Made by a program: the position numbers and the translations under genes. Below, in pieces: positions 46,856 through 56,538 of a DNA stretch of 64,000 nt. Positions within the stretch are counted from its first letter, which is position 1. Every line of letters starts with the position of its first letter. Source of the stretch: Lewinellaceae bacterium. GTDB lineage: Bacteria > Bacteroidota > Bacteroidia > Chitinophagales > Saprospiraceae. The notes under the pieces are model-generated. The model did no database searches. It was not told the DNA's origin and saw only the letters and a list, made by a program, of their open reading frames with translations. The DNA lies in NCBI GenBank assembly GCA_016713985.1, contig JADJOD010000002.1:1-64000 (forward strand), written 5' to 3'.

Positions 46856-47752
46856 TCATGCGGTAATATCAATCGGAGCCGCCCGGTTCGTTTTGCGGAA
46901 TTCTTCCGGTGTCAGGTTGGTATATTTTTTAAAAAACCGGCAGAAATAGGCATTGTCTTTAAAATCAAGATAATAGCCTATTTCGGCAATGTTTAAATTC
47001 CGGTGTGCCAAAAGCCGCTTGGCTTCGAGCAACACGCGGTCGCGTATCAGTTCGCCGGCAGATTTCCCTGTCGTAATATTGCAGATGGAGTTGAGGTAGT
47101 TGGGGGTAATGTGCATCATGTCGGCATAGTCTTTCGGCCGGCGGCGTTTGCGGTAATGTTCCTCGATCAGTTTGTTAAAATTGCGCAACCAGGCGTGATT
47201 ATTTGCCGACAAACCTTCCTGTGCCGGTTTTGAAACAACGCGCGCTATCCGAATCAGCAACTGCACCAGCATAGCCCTGATCAGATCATTTTTATACTCT
47301 TTCCCCTGCTGAACGTACTCCGCATGGATCGCTTCGAGGTGCAGCCGTATGTTTTTAAATGTCTCCGGTGCAAGTTGTTCCGCCGCCGCAATTCCGTTGA
47401 ACATGGGAAAATCGTAGATAAAATGGGGGTTATGACAAATGGACGTAATAAACACTTCGTTGAAATTCAGGACATAACCATCCGTTTCCGGGGCAAAATA
47501 CCAACTGTGCACCTGGCCCGGTTTCATCCAGTAAATTTGTCCGGCTTGTATTTCAAATCGCTGAAAATCAATAACATGGTGTCCTCCTCCATGTGTAAAA
47601 AGCACAATTTGAAAAAAATTATGCCGGTGTGGGAAAATGAGTCCGCGATGATTTTTGACAAATTCGTTCAGCCCCGAGATAAAAAATTCGCTCGAACACC
47701 TGTCGTTACCCATCAGGCTGCAAATATTATATGTCGGAACCTGGCTGCTCAT
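46856..47752 (-). CDS. AraC family transcriptional regulator
   Basis: 298 residues. N-terminal cupin-like sensor (HRHNFFQIVLFTHGGGHHVIDFQRFEIQAGQIYWMKPGQVH) and C-terminal double HTH (PKDYADMMHITPNYLNSICNITTGKSAGELI, NIAEIGYYLDFKDNAYFCRFFKKYTNLTPEEFRK). The start overlaps the stop of the sterol-desaturase-family gene by four bases, which suggests translational coupling. Ligand unknown. Confidence 0.93.
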   Translation of the reverse strand: MSSQVPTYNICSLMGNDRCSSEFFISGLNEFVKNHRGLIFPHRHNFFQIVLFTHGGGHHVIDFQRFEIQAGQIYWMKPGQVHSWYFAPETDGYVLNFNEVFITSICHNPHFIYDFPMFNGIAAAEQLAPETFKNIRLHLEAIHAEYVQQGKEYKNDLIRAMLVQLLIRIARVVSKPAQEGLSANNHAWLRNFNKLIEEHYRKRRRPKDYADMMHITPNYLNSICNITTGKSAGELIRDRVLLEAKRLLAHRNLNIAEIGYYLDFKDNAYFCRFFKKYTNLTPEEFRKTNRAAPIDITA

Positions 47753-48625
47753 TCTTTTCCGGATTTAAACGGTTCTGCCACCTGCCCGATGAATCCATGC
47801 GGATATTGTTCCACCCCCGGAAACCCGAGTTCTATATCGCGGCCGCTGCGCGGCATCCAGACCGTGCCCCATAAATAATCCCAGAGACTGAGTGTAATGC
47901 CATAATTCACGCCGTAACTGCCTTTGGGAAGTTCTTTGGAATGGTGCCAGATGTGCATTTGCGGGCTGTTGAAAATATATTTGAGGGGGCCCAGCGGCAG
48001 GTAGATGTTTGCATGGTTGAGGTGACCGACGGCAAGGGGTGAATACATGCATACAAGAATAAAATCCTGGATACCAAAACCAATCATCGCCAGGGGCAGG
48101 TATTCAATTGAGCGGCATACGATCGTTTTCATAAAATGGTAGCGCAGGTGCGCGGCAAACCCCATCTGTTCCACCGAGTGGTGCACTTTGTGAAACTCCC
48201 ATAGTCGCGGCACCCGGTGAAGCAGCCGGTGTATTCCATTGTATAAAATCGCGCACCAGGAACAACACAAGCAATTGCGTCCAATGGGAAGCGACGCCAC
48301 ATTGATGGGCCACCTCAGGTTGCGGATACCGAATCCGCCGGCCAGTACATCGTTGAACGCGCGAACCGCCACGTCCGACATGCCCGCATAACCGATGAGG
48401 AGAACAAAACACGTTGAAAAACATATAAAACGTGTCTAACCAGAAATCCTTCCGGATACGCGCCTGGTATTTGCGCCAGGGAAAAACCAGTTCCAACAGG
48501 TAAACGGCAACTGAAATGCCGATAAGCCAGTATAAAAAATTCCCCCGATGAGGATGCAGCAGGTCATGCCAAAGGTAATCGGCATATCCGCTCGTCGCGT
48601 GTAAAAACGTTTCCAGGTAACTCAT
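47749..48625 (-). CDS. Sterol desaturase / fatty acid hydroxylase family membrane protein, frameshifted
   Basis: About 292 residues. Di-iron membrane oxygenase family; histidine boxes visible as HRLLHRVPRLWEFHKVHHS, HLNHAN and MHIWHH. Several membrane segments (FLYWLIGISVAVYLLELVF and others). Two frame breaks near 48400 and 48250. It starts eight bases behind the rhodanese stop and ends overlapping the AraC gene, so the three form one transcript under the Crp/Fnr-type promoter at 49039-49087. Substrate unknown. Confidence 0.85.
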
Positions 48626-48632
48626 TATCCGT

Positions 48633-49027
48633 TTATTTTGCCACTTTTTTCCCGGTTTCCCGCCATGCCGTCATTCCGCCGTCCAGGTCATAAACGTTTT
48701 TAAAACCCATTTTTTTCAACTGCTCCGCAGCACTGGAACTGCGGCTTCCGGCGGCGCAATACACCATCACCGGTTTGTTTTATCCAGGTTGCTCAATTGG
48801 GCGGCAAAATCAGCAGCGTAATAATCGCGGTTGAGCGCAGCTTCGATATGGCCGTCCCGGTATTCGCCGGCAGTGCGTACATCGACGAGCTGGACGCTTT
48901 TATCCCCTTGCAGCATTTTTTCAAAATCATCGGGCGAAAACAGGGCGGATTGGGCAGGCGCAGGTACGCCACCGCAACCGATGGCGAACAAAAAGCCGAG
49001 AAAAAACAAAAACTTATACATATCCAT
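48633..49027 (-). CDS. Lipoprotein rhodanese, frameshifted
   Basis: About 131 residues. Lipobox AIGCGG (Cys18), so it is membrane-anchored outside the cytoplasm, unlike the rhodanese at 37069. VQLVDVRTAGEYRDGHIEAALN and, after a frame break near 48777 (DKNKPVMVYC), the active cysteine in MVYCAAGSRSSSAAEQL, ending DGGMTAWRETGKKV. First gene of a likely operon with the sterol-desaturase-like and AraC genes. Confidence 0.9.
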
Positions 49028-49038
49028 TGAATTGATGA

Positions 49039-49087
49039 CAAATATCCTTTGGAATTATACCATCCGAAGGTGACTTTTGTTACACAA
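49039..49087 (-). promoter_or_regulatory. Crp/Fnr-type site plus -7 element of the lipoprotein rhodanese operon
   Basis: Minus strand: TTGTGTAAC-AAAA-GTCAC (49087-49070), 23 bases, then GATATTTG (49046-49039). The half-sites are identical to those at the MBL-rhodanese promoter. The predicted transcript start is only about seven bases before the ATG at 49027. Confidence 0.75.
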
Positions 49088-49133
49088 CGCGAATTTAAGC
49101 CCCCGTGCACAGATGGTCGATATAAAATAACAA

Positions 49134-49185
49134 ACGTGTCGGGGTTGAGGACCGAAAAATCGCGATCGCTCCACCCCGAACACGT
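49134..49185 (-). terminator. Hairpin behind the SQR gene
   Basis: ACGTGTCGGGGT at 49134-49145 pairs with ACCCCGAACACGT at 49173-49185 with one bulge. On the minus strand it follows the SQR stop (49235) by about 50 bases and is followed by TTTGTTATTTTATAT, so it probably ends the SQR transcript before the next promoter. Confidence 0.55.
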
Positions 49186-49234
49186 CTGGTACTTACTGTC
49201 AGCAAAAATAGAATGTGATAAGATCTGCCCGGTT

Positions 49235-50437
49235 TTACGCCTTCCCGGTCAGAATCCGGTTCCAGTACAACCAGGGCAGGAGGTATTTTTCAGTATCCAC
49301 ATGGTCCACCTGGGCACAGTTTGATCGAAAGGAAACGTCATTTTGGGTTTGTTGGAATAGTCGAATTCAGCCAGCATGAGTTTTCCGTACTCCGTTGGAA
49401 TAGGGCAGGCCGTATAGCCGTCGTATTGGGCCGTACTTTGAGTGTGTTTGGTAAGGGCCAGAATATGTTGCACCACCGGCACCTGCTTGCGTGGCTAGCC
49501 GCTCCGTTTTGGAAGTTGGGGCATTGCTAACGTCGCCGCAGGCAAAAACGTTCGGGAAGCGGGTGTGTTGAAAGGTGAATTTATTTACTTCGATCCACCC
49601 GAGCGGCTGTGCGGGGTCGGCCAGTGGGCTTTGTTTTACAAAATCAGGCGCACTTTGCGGCGGAACGGCGTGGCACAGGTCAAATTTCATGGACTGTTTA
49701 AGCGGATTGCCACCCTCATCTTTGCTTTCATAATATATCGTCTGATTCGGGCCGTCAATTTCCGTTACGTTGTGCAGGAAGTGAGTATGGATTTTGTTTT
49801 TCTTCACCACATCTTCAAGGGTTTTTGCAAATTCCTTCACCGCGAAAATGGCCCCGGCGCCGGAGATATAGTGCACCTCGCATTGGTCTAAAATGCCTTT
49901 TTTTCGCCAGTAATCACAGGCCAGGTACATAATCTTGTGTGGAGCGCCGCCACATTTGACCGGAGTGACGGGGTTGGTGAATACGGCAATGCCACCTTTG
50001 AAGTTCCGGATCAATTCCCAGGTGTAAGGCGCAATGTCGAATGAATAATTGCTCGCAACATTGTTTTTGCCCAGGGTTTCTTTAAAACCTTTTATTTTTT
50101 GCCAATCCAGCTGGATACCCGGCACAACCAGTAATACGTCATATTGATAAACGGCGCCGCTGACGCAGGTCAACTGGTTTTGATCCGGTTGAAAGGAAGC
50201 TACCGCGTCCTTTATCCACTTGGCATCCCGTGGAATGTAATCGGACTCCGGGCGTTCCGTATCGCGAATATCAAACTCGCCTGCGCCCACCAGGGTCCAG
50301 GCCGGTTGGTAATAGTGCTTTTCCGAGGGTTCAATAATAGCAATATTCAGGGATGGGTCTTCATGTAAAAGTTGGGAAGCAGCGGAAAGCCCGGCATTGC
50401 CGCCGCCTACAATCAGGATTTGATGATGCAAATTCAT
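49235..50437 (-). CDS. sqr: Sulfide:quinone oxidoreductase (SQRDL-like type), frameshifted
   Basis: About 400 residues. FAD-binding ILIVGGGNAGLSAA at residues 8-20. The substrate-side cysteine block TPVKCGGAPHKIMYLACDYW is the form seen in the eukaryote-like SQRDL branch. FACGDVSNAPTSKT is the second FAD motif. After two breaks near 49490-49510 the frame continues RKQVPVVQHILALT and YGKLMLAEFDYSNKPKM; another A is missing near 49272, after which the protein ends KKYLLPWLYWNRILTGKA at 49235. Oxidises sulfide to a persulfide and reduces quinone at the membrane. This is the expected entry step for the MBL-rhodanese enzymes. Confidence 0.88.
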
Positions 50438-50861
50438 AATTACAGCAAATTTTTGTTTACCGCAAAGTACTTGCGCAAAACACCATTCTAAATTGTGCTG
50501 TTTACCGGAATAGTGGCACTATTCAATGTTTTCCAGCCCGGCGTGTGGTGGCGAAAGGCATTCGGAACAAACAAATCCCGGGTGTTTTTTGGCGCACAAG
50601 CCGCCACCCGCGTCGTTTTTTTTCGTGACTTAAGCTACACAACGCCGGTTTTGGAGGGCCGGAGTATGTTTCAAAAGAAAAAGAAATTTTGTTTATATAT
50701 ATTTGATTAGAAGCATTTTAAAAATAATATTAATTTATCAAATGAAGGCAGGTCATTCAAATGGCTGATTTTCGTCATCGCCCGGTTTTTTGCCGTGAAA
50801 CTAACTTCTTGGTTGCAACAATTGGCCCCCGGCCGTTTAACAATCAAAATTTTCAAACAAT
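50438..50861. other. Divergent intergenic region between SQR and the second MBL-rhodanese gene
   Basis: 424 bases. Holds a fifth Crp/Fnr-like site (50625-50642), a TATATTTG element (50698-50705) about 157 bases before the plus-strand ATG, and a small palindrome AATAGTGGCACTATT (50511-50525). No ORF is supported. Confidence 0.5.
50625..50642. promoter_or_regulatory. Fifth Crp/Fnr-like palindrome, without matching -7 spacing
   Basis: Plus strand GTGAC-TTAA-GCTAC-ACAA, that is TTGTGTAGC-TTAA-GTCAC on the minus strand. It lies 188 bases from the SQR start and 220 from the second MBL-rhodanese start. Neither side has an exact nANNTTTG element 23 bases away, so if it is used, the promoter differs. 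Confidence 0.4.
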
Positions 50862-52266
50862 ATGAAAGTACAACAACTGTACACCGGCTGTCTGGCAGAA
50901 GCCGCGTACTACATCGAAAGTGAAGGTGAGGCCGTTATCATCGACCCGCTGCGCGAGACCAAACCATACATCGAGCAAGCCGAAAAAGACGGCGCTAAAA
51001 TCAAATACGTACTGGAAACCCATTTCCACGCCGATTTTGTCAGCGGCCACCTCGACCTGGCCAAAAAAACCGGTGCAACGATCGTTTTCGGTCCAACTGC
51101 CGCCCCCAATTTTAAGGCGCACGTGGCCGCCGACGGAGAAGTGCTGAAGGTGGGTAAAGTGAGCATTGTTGTGCTGCATACTCCCGGTCATACCATGGAA
51201 AGCAGTTCTTTCCTGCTGCGCGACGAAAGGTAAAGATTACGCCATATTTACCGGCGACACGCTCTTTATCGGCGACGTCGGCCGCCCCGACCTGGCGGTA
51301 AAAACGGACCTGAGCCGCGAAGACCTGGCCGGTTATCTGTATGACTCCCTGCGCAAAAAAATTATGACACTGCCGGACGATACCATCGTATATCCGGGGC
51401 ACGGCGCGGGTTCGGCCTGCGGCAAAAAAATGGCCAAGGAAACCGAAAGTACAATCGGCCTGCAAAAACAATTTAATTACGCGCTTCGGGCCGATATGAG
51501 CCGGCAGGAATTTGTGAAGGAAGTGACGACGGGTTTGGTGGAACCACCGCAGTATTTTCCCAAAAACGCCGTGTTGAATAAAATGGGTTACGACAGTTTT
51601 GATACGGTACTGCAACGCGGCGTGGTGCCTCGTTCCACCGTTGAATTTGCAGCAATCGCAAACGAAGAATCCGCGCTGATCCTCGACGTACGACCGGAAG
51701 ATGAATTTATTAAAGGATTCATTCCCAACTCCGTACACATCGGATTGGACGGACAATTTGCTTCCTGGGTCGGTACGCTGGTCACCGATCTGCAGCAGCC
51801 TATCCTGTTGGTCACGCCGGAAGGCCGGGAAGAAGAAACCGTCACCCGCCTCGCCCGGGTTGGTTACGACAATTGCCTGGGTTACCTGAAAGGTGGATTA
51901 GAGGCCTGGAAAAAAGCAACGAACGAAGTGGATTTTATAGACAGTATCGATGCCGAATCCTTTGCCGGCCGGTATGCCAACACCGCCGTACTCGATGTGC
52001 GCCGCCGGAGTGAATTCGACGCCGAACACGTCGCCGGCGCGCTGAATGTCCCACTCGATTTTATCAACCGCAGCATGGATGAAATAGACCGGAACCGCCC
52101 GTATCTCGTCTATTGTGCCGGAGGTTACCGCTCGGTGATTGCAATTTCCATTCTTAAAGCCCGTGGCTACGACAAACTGACCAATGTGGAAGGCGGGTTC
52201 AAGGCGATCAAGGAAACCAAACGTGTTCCCGTGACCGAATATGTGGAACAGGCAACGGAACTGTAA
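50862..52266 (+). CDS. Persulfide dioxygenase-like MBL fused to two rhodanese domains, copy 2, frameshifted
   Basis: About 468 residues, same layout as copy 1: MBL domain with THFHADFVSGH, HTPGHTMESS, TGDTLFIGDVGRPDL; a rhodanese-like domain without cysteine (LILDVRPEDEFIKGFIP); and a rhodanese with the active cysteine in YLVYCAGGYRSV. One base change near 51230 (DERGKDYAIF) splits it. It is the only plus-strand gene of the island and is divergent from SQR, closing the island opposite to copy 1. Confidence 0.92.
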
Positions 52267-52556
<290 letters not shown>

Positions 52557-53060
52557 TTATTGTTCAAATATTGCGAGTTGGTTCGAATAAAACCGGCCGC
52601 TGTTGATCATATAGATGCGGTCCGCTTCGTCTTTTGCCTTGTAATGAAACGTACATTCCACCGTTTTGAACAAGGTATCAAAAACGGTCAGGGAAATTTG
52701 CCCGGTAAACGAAGTGGAGTCCGTTTGTCCGCAAAAATGTGTCATATCACCGCCAAACCAGTTTCGGTAAAGTCCGTAAGAAGGGGATTCGATGTCGTAA
52801 ACACCCGTTTGGCCGATAAAACCGTGAATGGCAATAGTCAGGTCTTCGCTGTCAAAACACGGAGTCTGATCGCTCAAACACCGTACACCCTGGATTACCA
52901 GTACATCCTGGTATTTCTGCCATTCGGCGCTGGAAGCCCCGGACCAGTATTCATCGTTGATTAACGCCTCCATGACGTTTTCCGGGTAAGCGGATCTTTC
53001 TTTGGTACAGGCAAAAAAGAGGAATAAAAAAGGCAAGAGATAAATCAGCCGGTTCTTCAT
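52557..53060 (-). CDS. Lipoprotein of unknown function
   Basis: 167 residues; start MKNRLIYLLPFLFLFFAC at 53060, lipobox FLFFAC (Cys18). The mature part has four further cysteines (RCLSDQTPCFD, HFCGQ, ECTFHY) and a beta-rich pattern. I do not recognise a named family. The BatA-like gene ends 68 bases upstream on the same strand. Confidence 0.72.
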   Translation of the reverse strand: MKNRLIYLLPFLFLFFACTKERSAYPENVMEALINDEYWSGASSAEWQKYQDVLVIQGVRCLSDQTPCFDSEDLTIAIHGFIGQTGVYDIESPSYGLYRNWFGGDMTHFCGQTDSTSFTGQISLTVFDTLFKTVECTFHYKAKDEADRIYMINSGRFYSNQLAIFEQ

Positions 53061-53128
53061 AATGACGTTTTTACCGATAGACGGGTGTGTACCGGTAAAA
53101 TGGTTGGGTTGCGGGCTTATAAACCGTG

Positions 53129-55202
53129 TTAAACCTTCCAGAGGCGCAGAAAAAGCACTTCCAGGGCCAGGAACAGCAGGGCAAAAACGACACACCAGCG
53201 CCACAATACGATCCCGCGTTCCTGTTCGTCCACTACCTGGCTGAAATTGGCTTCGGCGTTTTGGGCGAGCACTTTTATGTTGCCGGGCAGGCCGGCGGCA
53301 AGCGATTCATCACTTTTATAACGCAGGTCACTTTCCTTGCGATCGTAGTTGAAGGCGTATTCCGCCAGCGTGCTGTCGCCCATCAAATGAAGGCGGTACC
53401 ATCCGGCGTCACGCACCTGCATGCCGGGTGTAAGCAGCACTTTGGCGCCGAGAATACGTTGTTCGGGAATAAACTCGTTGCCGGTGGATGCGTCCTGTTT
53501 GGTCCCTGCCGGAGATTCGGCGTTGTCCGGTTGCCGGCTCAGCCGGTAGATGGTTTCTCCGGAAGCGGAAACCTGGTGTTTGGCCTCCAGCACCTCATCT
53601 TTACCGATACTATAAGCCACCTGGCGGCCTTTTGTGCCCGCAATGGCCATTTTAAACAACATGGGCACAAAAATTTCGGCATTGCTGACGAGGTCGTTGA
53701 CCTGCTCGTTGAGCGGTGCGGCATTCAGGTAAAAAGCCCCCTCCGCTTTCGGGAATTTGGCCAGCAGGGCCGAACCGTCGCGGTAAGTCAGGATGTATTC
53801 CCCGCGGGAAGGGGCGATTTTGAAGTTGCCCTGGGTAGCGGGCAGGCGCAGGTTGGCGCCTTTATTTAAAAACACATCCTTAAATATAAACTCTTCGGTG
53901 TTGACCTGGCTGGCCTGGCGCGGCGCGGGCTCGAAAGCCCCGAGGTTGCCGGCTCCAAATGACTGCAAAAATGCGTTGTATGAAGTCAGGTCGGCAGTTT
54001 GTGCGGGAAAAACGAGCACATTCCCGCCGTTTTGTACAAAAGTGCCCAGTTCGTTGGCTAAGCCCGAAGAAACGGAAGGCAGTTCGTTGAGCACGATCAG
54101 TTGGTAGTTGGAAAATCTGGAATAATCCAAAGCCCGCATATCCGCATTGTCGAGGTGAAAATAACTGGCCCCGAGAAATGCGTTGGCGATGTGTTTATTG
54201 GGCTGCAGGCCATTGATTGCCAATACATTGATTCGTTCCGCCACATAAAACGAGAGGTAATAATCATCATCGAACTGTACCGGGTAGTCGGTTACGGAAA
54301 GTTTGGCTTCGTGCCAGCCGGCGTGCAGGATATTAAAACTAACCGTGTCTAACTTGCTGGCCCCTGCGGGCGCACTCAGGGAACCGACCGGTTTTGTCTG
54401 CCCGTCGTGGCGGAGGCTGAGGCGAACCTCCTCCGCGTCTTCGTTGCTGCGGTTGCTGATTTTTACCAGCAAGTTGGCTGGTTCCTTCAGAATTTGAACC
54501 GGGTTTTCGAACCAAACGCTGTCCACCGAAATATTGCGTTCCTGTACCGCCCGCATAGGCACCAGGCTGACGTCGATCAGGGAATCTTTAAACGCCGTCA
54601 GGTCGCTCACATTTTCCTGGAAGTCACTGATCACAAAAGCAATTTTGTTTTCCTGTTTGCCGGTGTTCAGGCATTGTTGCTGCCGGATCAACACTTTCGA
54701 CAGGTTGCGGGAAGCCGGGCTGTTGCGAATTTCCTCGATACGGTTGAGGGCGTCTTCCTTGCTGACCAGCCGTTGGTCGCGGCCTTCAAAATCATTGGTC
54801 AGCACCTGGAAACGGTCTTCCACATTATACGCGCCGATAATGTCCCTGGCGCGTTGTTTGGCCAGTTCCAGCAAGGGTGCGTTTTTGCGATAAAGCCCCC
54901 ATACTGAAGGAGTTATCCACGTATATACTCACGGCTTTTTCTCCCTTTTTTACCCCGGAAGCCAGGGGAATAAAGGGCTGTGCAAAGGCCAGCACCATCG
55001 CTGCAATGGCGAGGCAACGCATGAGCAACACCAGCAGGTTGCGCAATTTTTGCCGGTTGCTGGTTTCTTCCTTGACTTCTTTCAAAAACCGGACGTTTGT
55101 AAAGTACACCCGTTTAAAACGCCTGAAATAGAACAGGTGAATGATGACCGGTATGGCAAGTACGGCCAATGCCGCGAGAAAAGCAGGAAATACGAATTGC
55201 AT
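53129..55202 (-). CDS. BatA-type membrane protein with N-terminal aerotolerance domain and VWA region, frameshifted
   Basis: About 690 residues. Residues 1-75 are the BatA N-terminal domain (MQFVFPAFLAALAVLAIPVIIHLFYFRRF, TSNRQKLRNLLVLLMRCLAIAAMVLAFAQPF), followed by a VWA-like segment IYVDNSFSMG. One base is missing near 54895, after which the frame continues LLELAKQRARDIIGAY to a C-terminal membrane helix WCVVFALLFLALEVLFL. Members of this type scaffold MoxR/Bat systems in the membrane. A DUF58 gene lies far away at 5.9 kb. The leader carries a word repeat. Confidence 0.87.
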
Positions 55203-55211
55203 GCAGGATGG

Positions 55212-55276
55212 CGGTTGTTGGTTGATGGTTGTTGGTTATCTGGTTATCTGGTTATCTGGTTATCTGGTTATCTGGT
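55212..55276 (-). repeat. Word repeat (ATAACCAG) in the leader of the BatA-type gene
   Basis: On the coding (minus) strand five copies of ATAACCAG are followed by CAACAACCATCAACCAACAACC, ending nine bases before the ATG at 55202. C-rich and poor in G, as in the leaders of dnaN and thyA. Confidence 0.8.
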
Positions 55277-55561
55277 AGAGGCGTTTTAATTCTGTGTTCG
55301 TTATAGGGGTGGCGCGGCCAAAAGACGTTTTTTCCCGAAATTGTTTTTGGAGGGGCAAAAATGGTTGTTTTAAAATAAATCCTGCGGGCAAATTGCCGAA
55401 TACATCGAAATGAAACACAAATGACTTGGAATGCCACCCGTTGAAAATGTTTTTTTACCGGGACACGGCGATTCCTGTCCTGTTCAATTGAAAAAACGCC
55501 GGATATTCGCCCTCAGTAAAGGCATCATTCAACAACCCACTCTTTCTTACCCTATTTTTCA

Positions 55562-55623
55562 AAACCATGAAACCATGAAACCCTTAAACCCTTAAACCAT
55601 GAAACCCTTAAACCCTTAAACCC
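55562..55623 (+). repeat. Word repeat (ATGAAACCCTTAAACCC) in the thyA leader
   Basis: Copies of AAACCATGAAACC and CCCTTAAACCC fill the 60 bases ending eight bases before the thyA ATG. Unlike the dnaN leader, the word includes ATG, creating several short reading frames such as ATG-AAA-CCC-TTA-AAC-CCT-TAA. Confidence 0.82.
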
Positions 55624-55630
55624 GAATTCT

Positions 55631-56423
55631 ATGCAAACCTACCACGACCTGCTTCGCCACATTCTTGATCACGGCGTTCAAAAATCAGACCGCACGGGCA
55701 CCGGCACCCTCAGTGTTTTCGGGTATCAGATGCGTTTTAACCTGGCAAAGGGGTTCCCCTTAGTGACGACAAAAAAAGTCCACACCAAAAGTATCATCCA
55801 CGAATTGTTGTGGTTTTTGAAGGGTGAAACAAATATTAAATACCTGAAAGACAACGGAGTAAGTATCTGGGATGAATGGGCGGATATAAACGGCGACCTC
55901 GGCCCGGTCTACGGCAAACAATGGCGCTCCTGGGCGACGCCCGACGGGCGCACGATTGATCAGATCACGGAAGTGGTAAATACGCTCAAAAAGAACCCGG
56001 ACAGTCGCCGCATCATCGTTTCGGCCTGGAATCCGGCGGACATCCCCGACATGGCGCTGGCGCCCTGCCATTGTCTGTTCCAGTTTTATGGCCGACGGCC
56101 GCCTGTCCTGCCAACTCTACCAGCGCAGCGCCGACGTATTTCTGGGTGTGCCGTTCAATATCGCATCCTACGCCCTGCTCACCCTGATGCTCGCGCAGGT
56201 CTGCGATCTTCAGCCCGGCGATTTTATCTGGACGGGTGGCGATACACACCTGTATGTCAATCATTTGGAACAAGTCGACCTGCAATTGTCCCGGGAGCCG
56301 CGGCCTTTGCCGGTAATAAAGATCAACCCGGCTGTGAAGGACATTTTTTCGTTCCGGTTTGAAGATTTTGAGTTGCTGGAGTATGATCCGTGGCCGGGGA
56401 TCAAGGCGCCGGTGGCGGTGTAG
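55631..56423 (+). CDS. thyA: Thymidylate synthase, frameshifted
   Basis: About 264 residues. Makes dTMP from dUMP with methylene-tetrahydrofolate. Seen: KSDRTGTGTLSVFGYQMRFNL, LWFLKGETNIKYL, VYGKQWRSW, the catalytic cysteine in LAPCHCLFQF, then ADGRLSCQLYQRSADVFLGVPFNIASYALL and C-terminal FEDFELLEYDPWPGIKAPVAV. One base is lost near 56086 between FQFY and ADG. Its TAG stop is followed by a long hairpin shared with the convergent gene. Confidence 0.95.
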
Positions 56424-56433
56424 GCTATCCGAG

Positions 56434-56538
56434 GGATAGGAAAACGGATTTTGCAGATGCTGCGGATTAAAACGGATTGGGACTGATTTTTCAAATCCGT
56501 TTTAATCCGCAGCATCCGTTTCATCCGTTTTCCTATCC
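56434..56538. terminator. Long hairpin between thyA and the convergent oxygenase gene
   Basis: GGATAGGAAAACGGAT (56434-56449) pairs with ATCCGTTTTCCTATCC (56523-56538), and GATGCTGCGGATTAAAACGG (from 56456) pairs with CCGTTTTAATCCGCAGCATC (to 56516); only a few bases between the two stems and a 15-base loop are unpaired. The TAG stop of the minus-strand gene (56533-56535) lies in the right arm. Terminates both ways. Confidence 0.88.
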
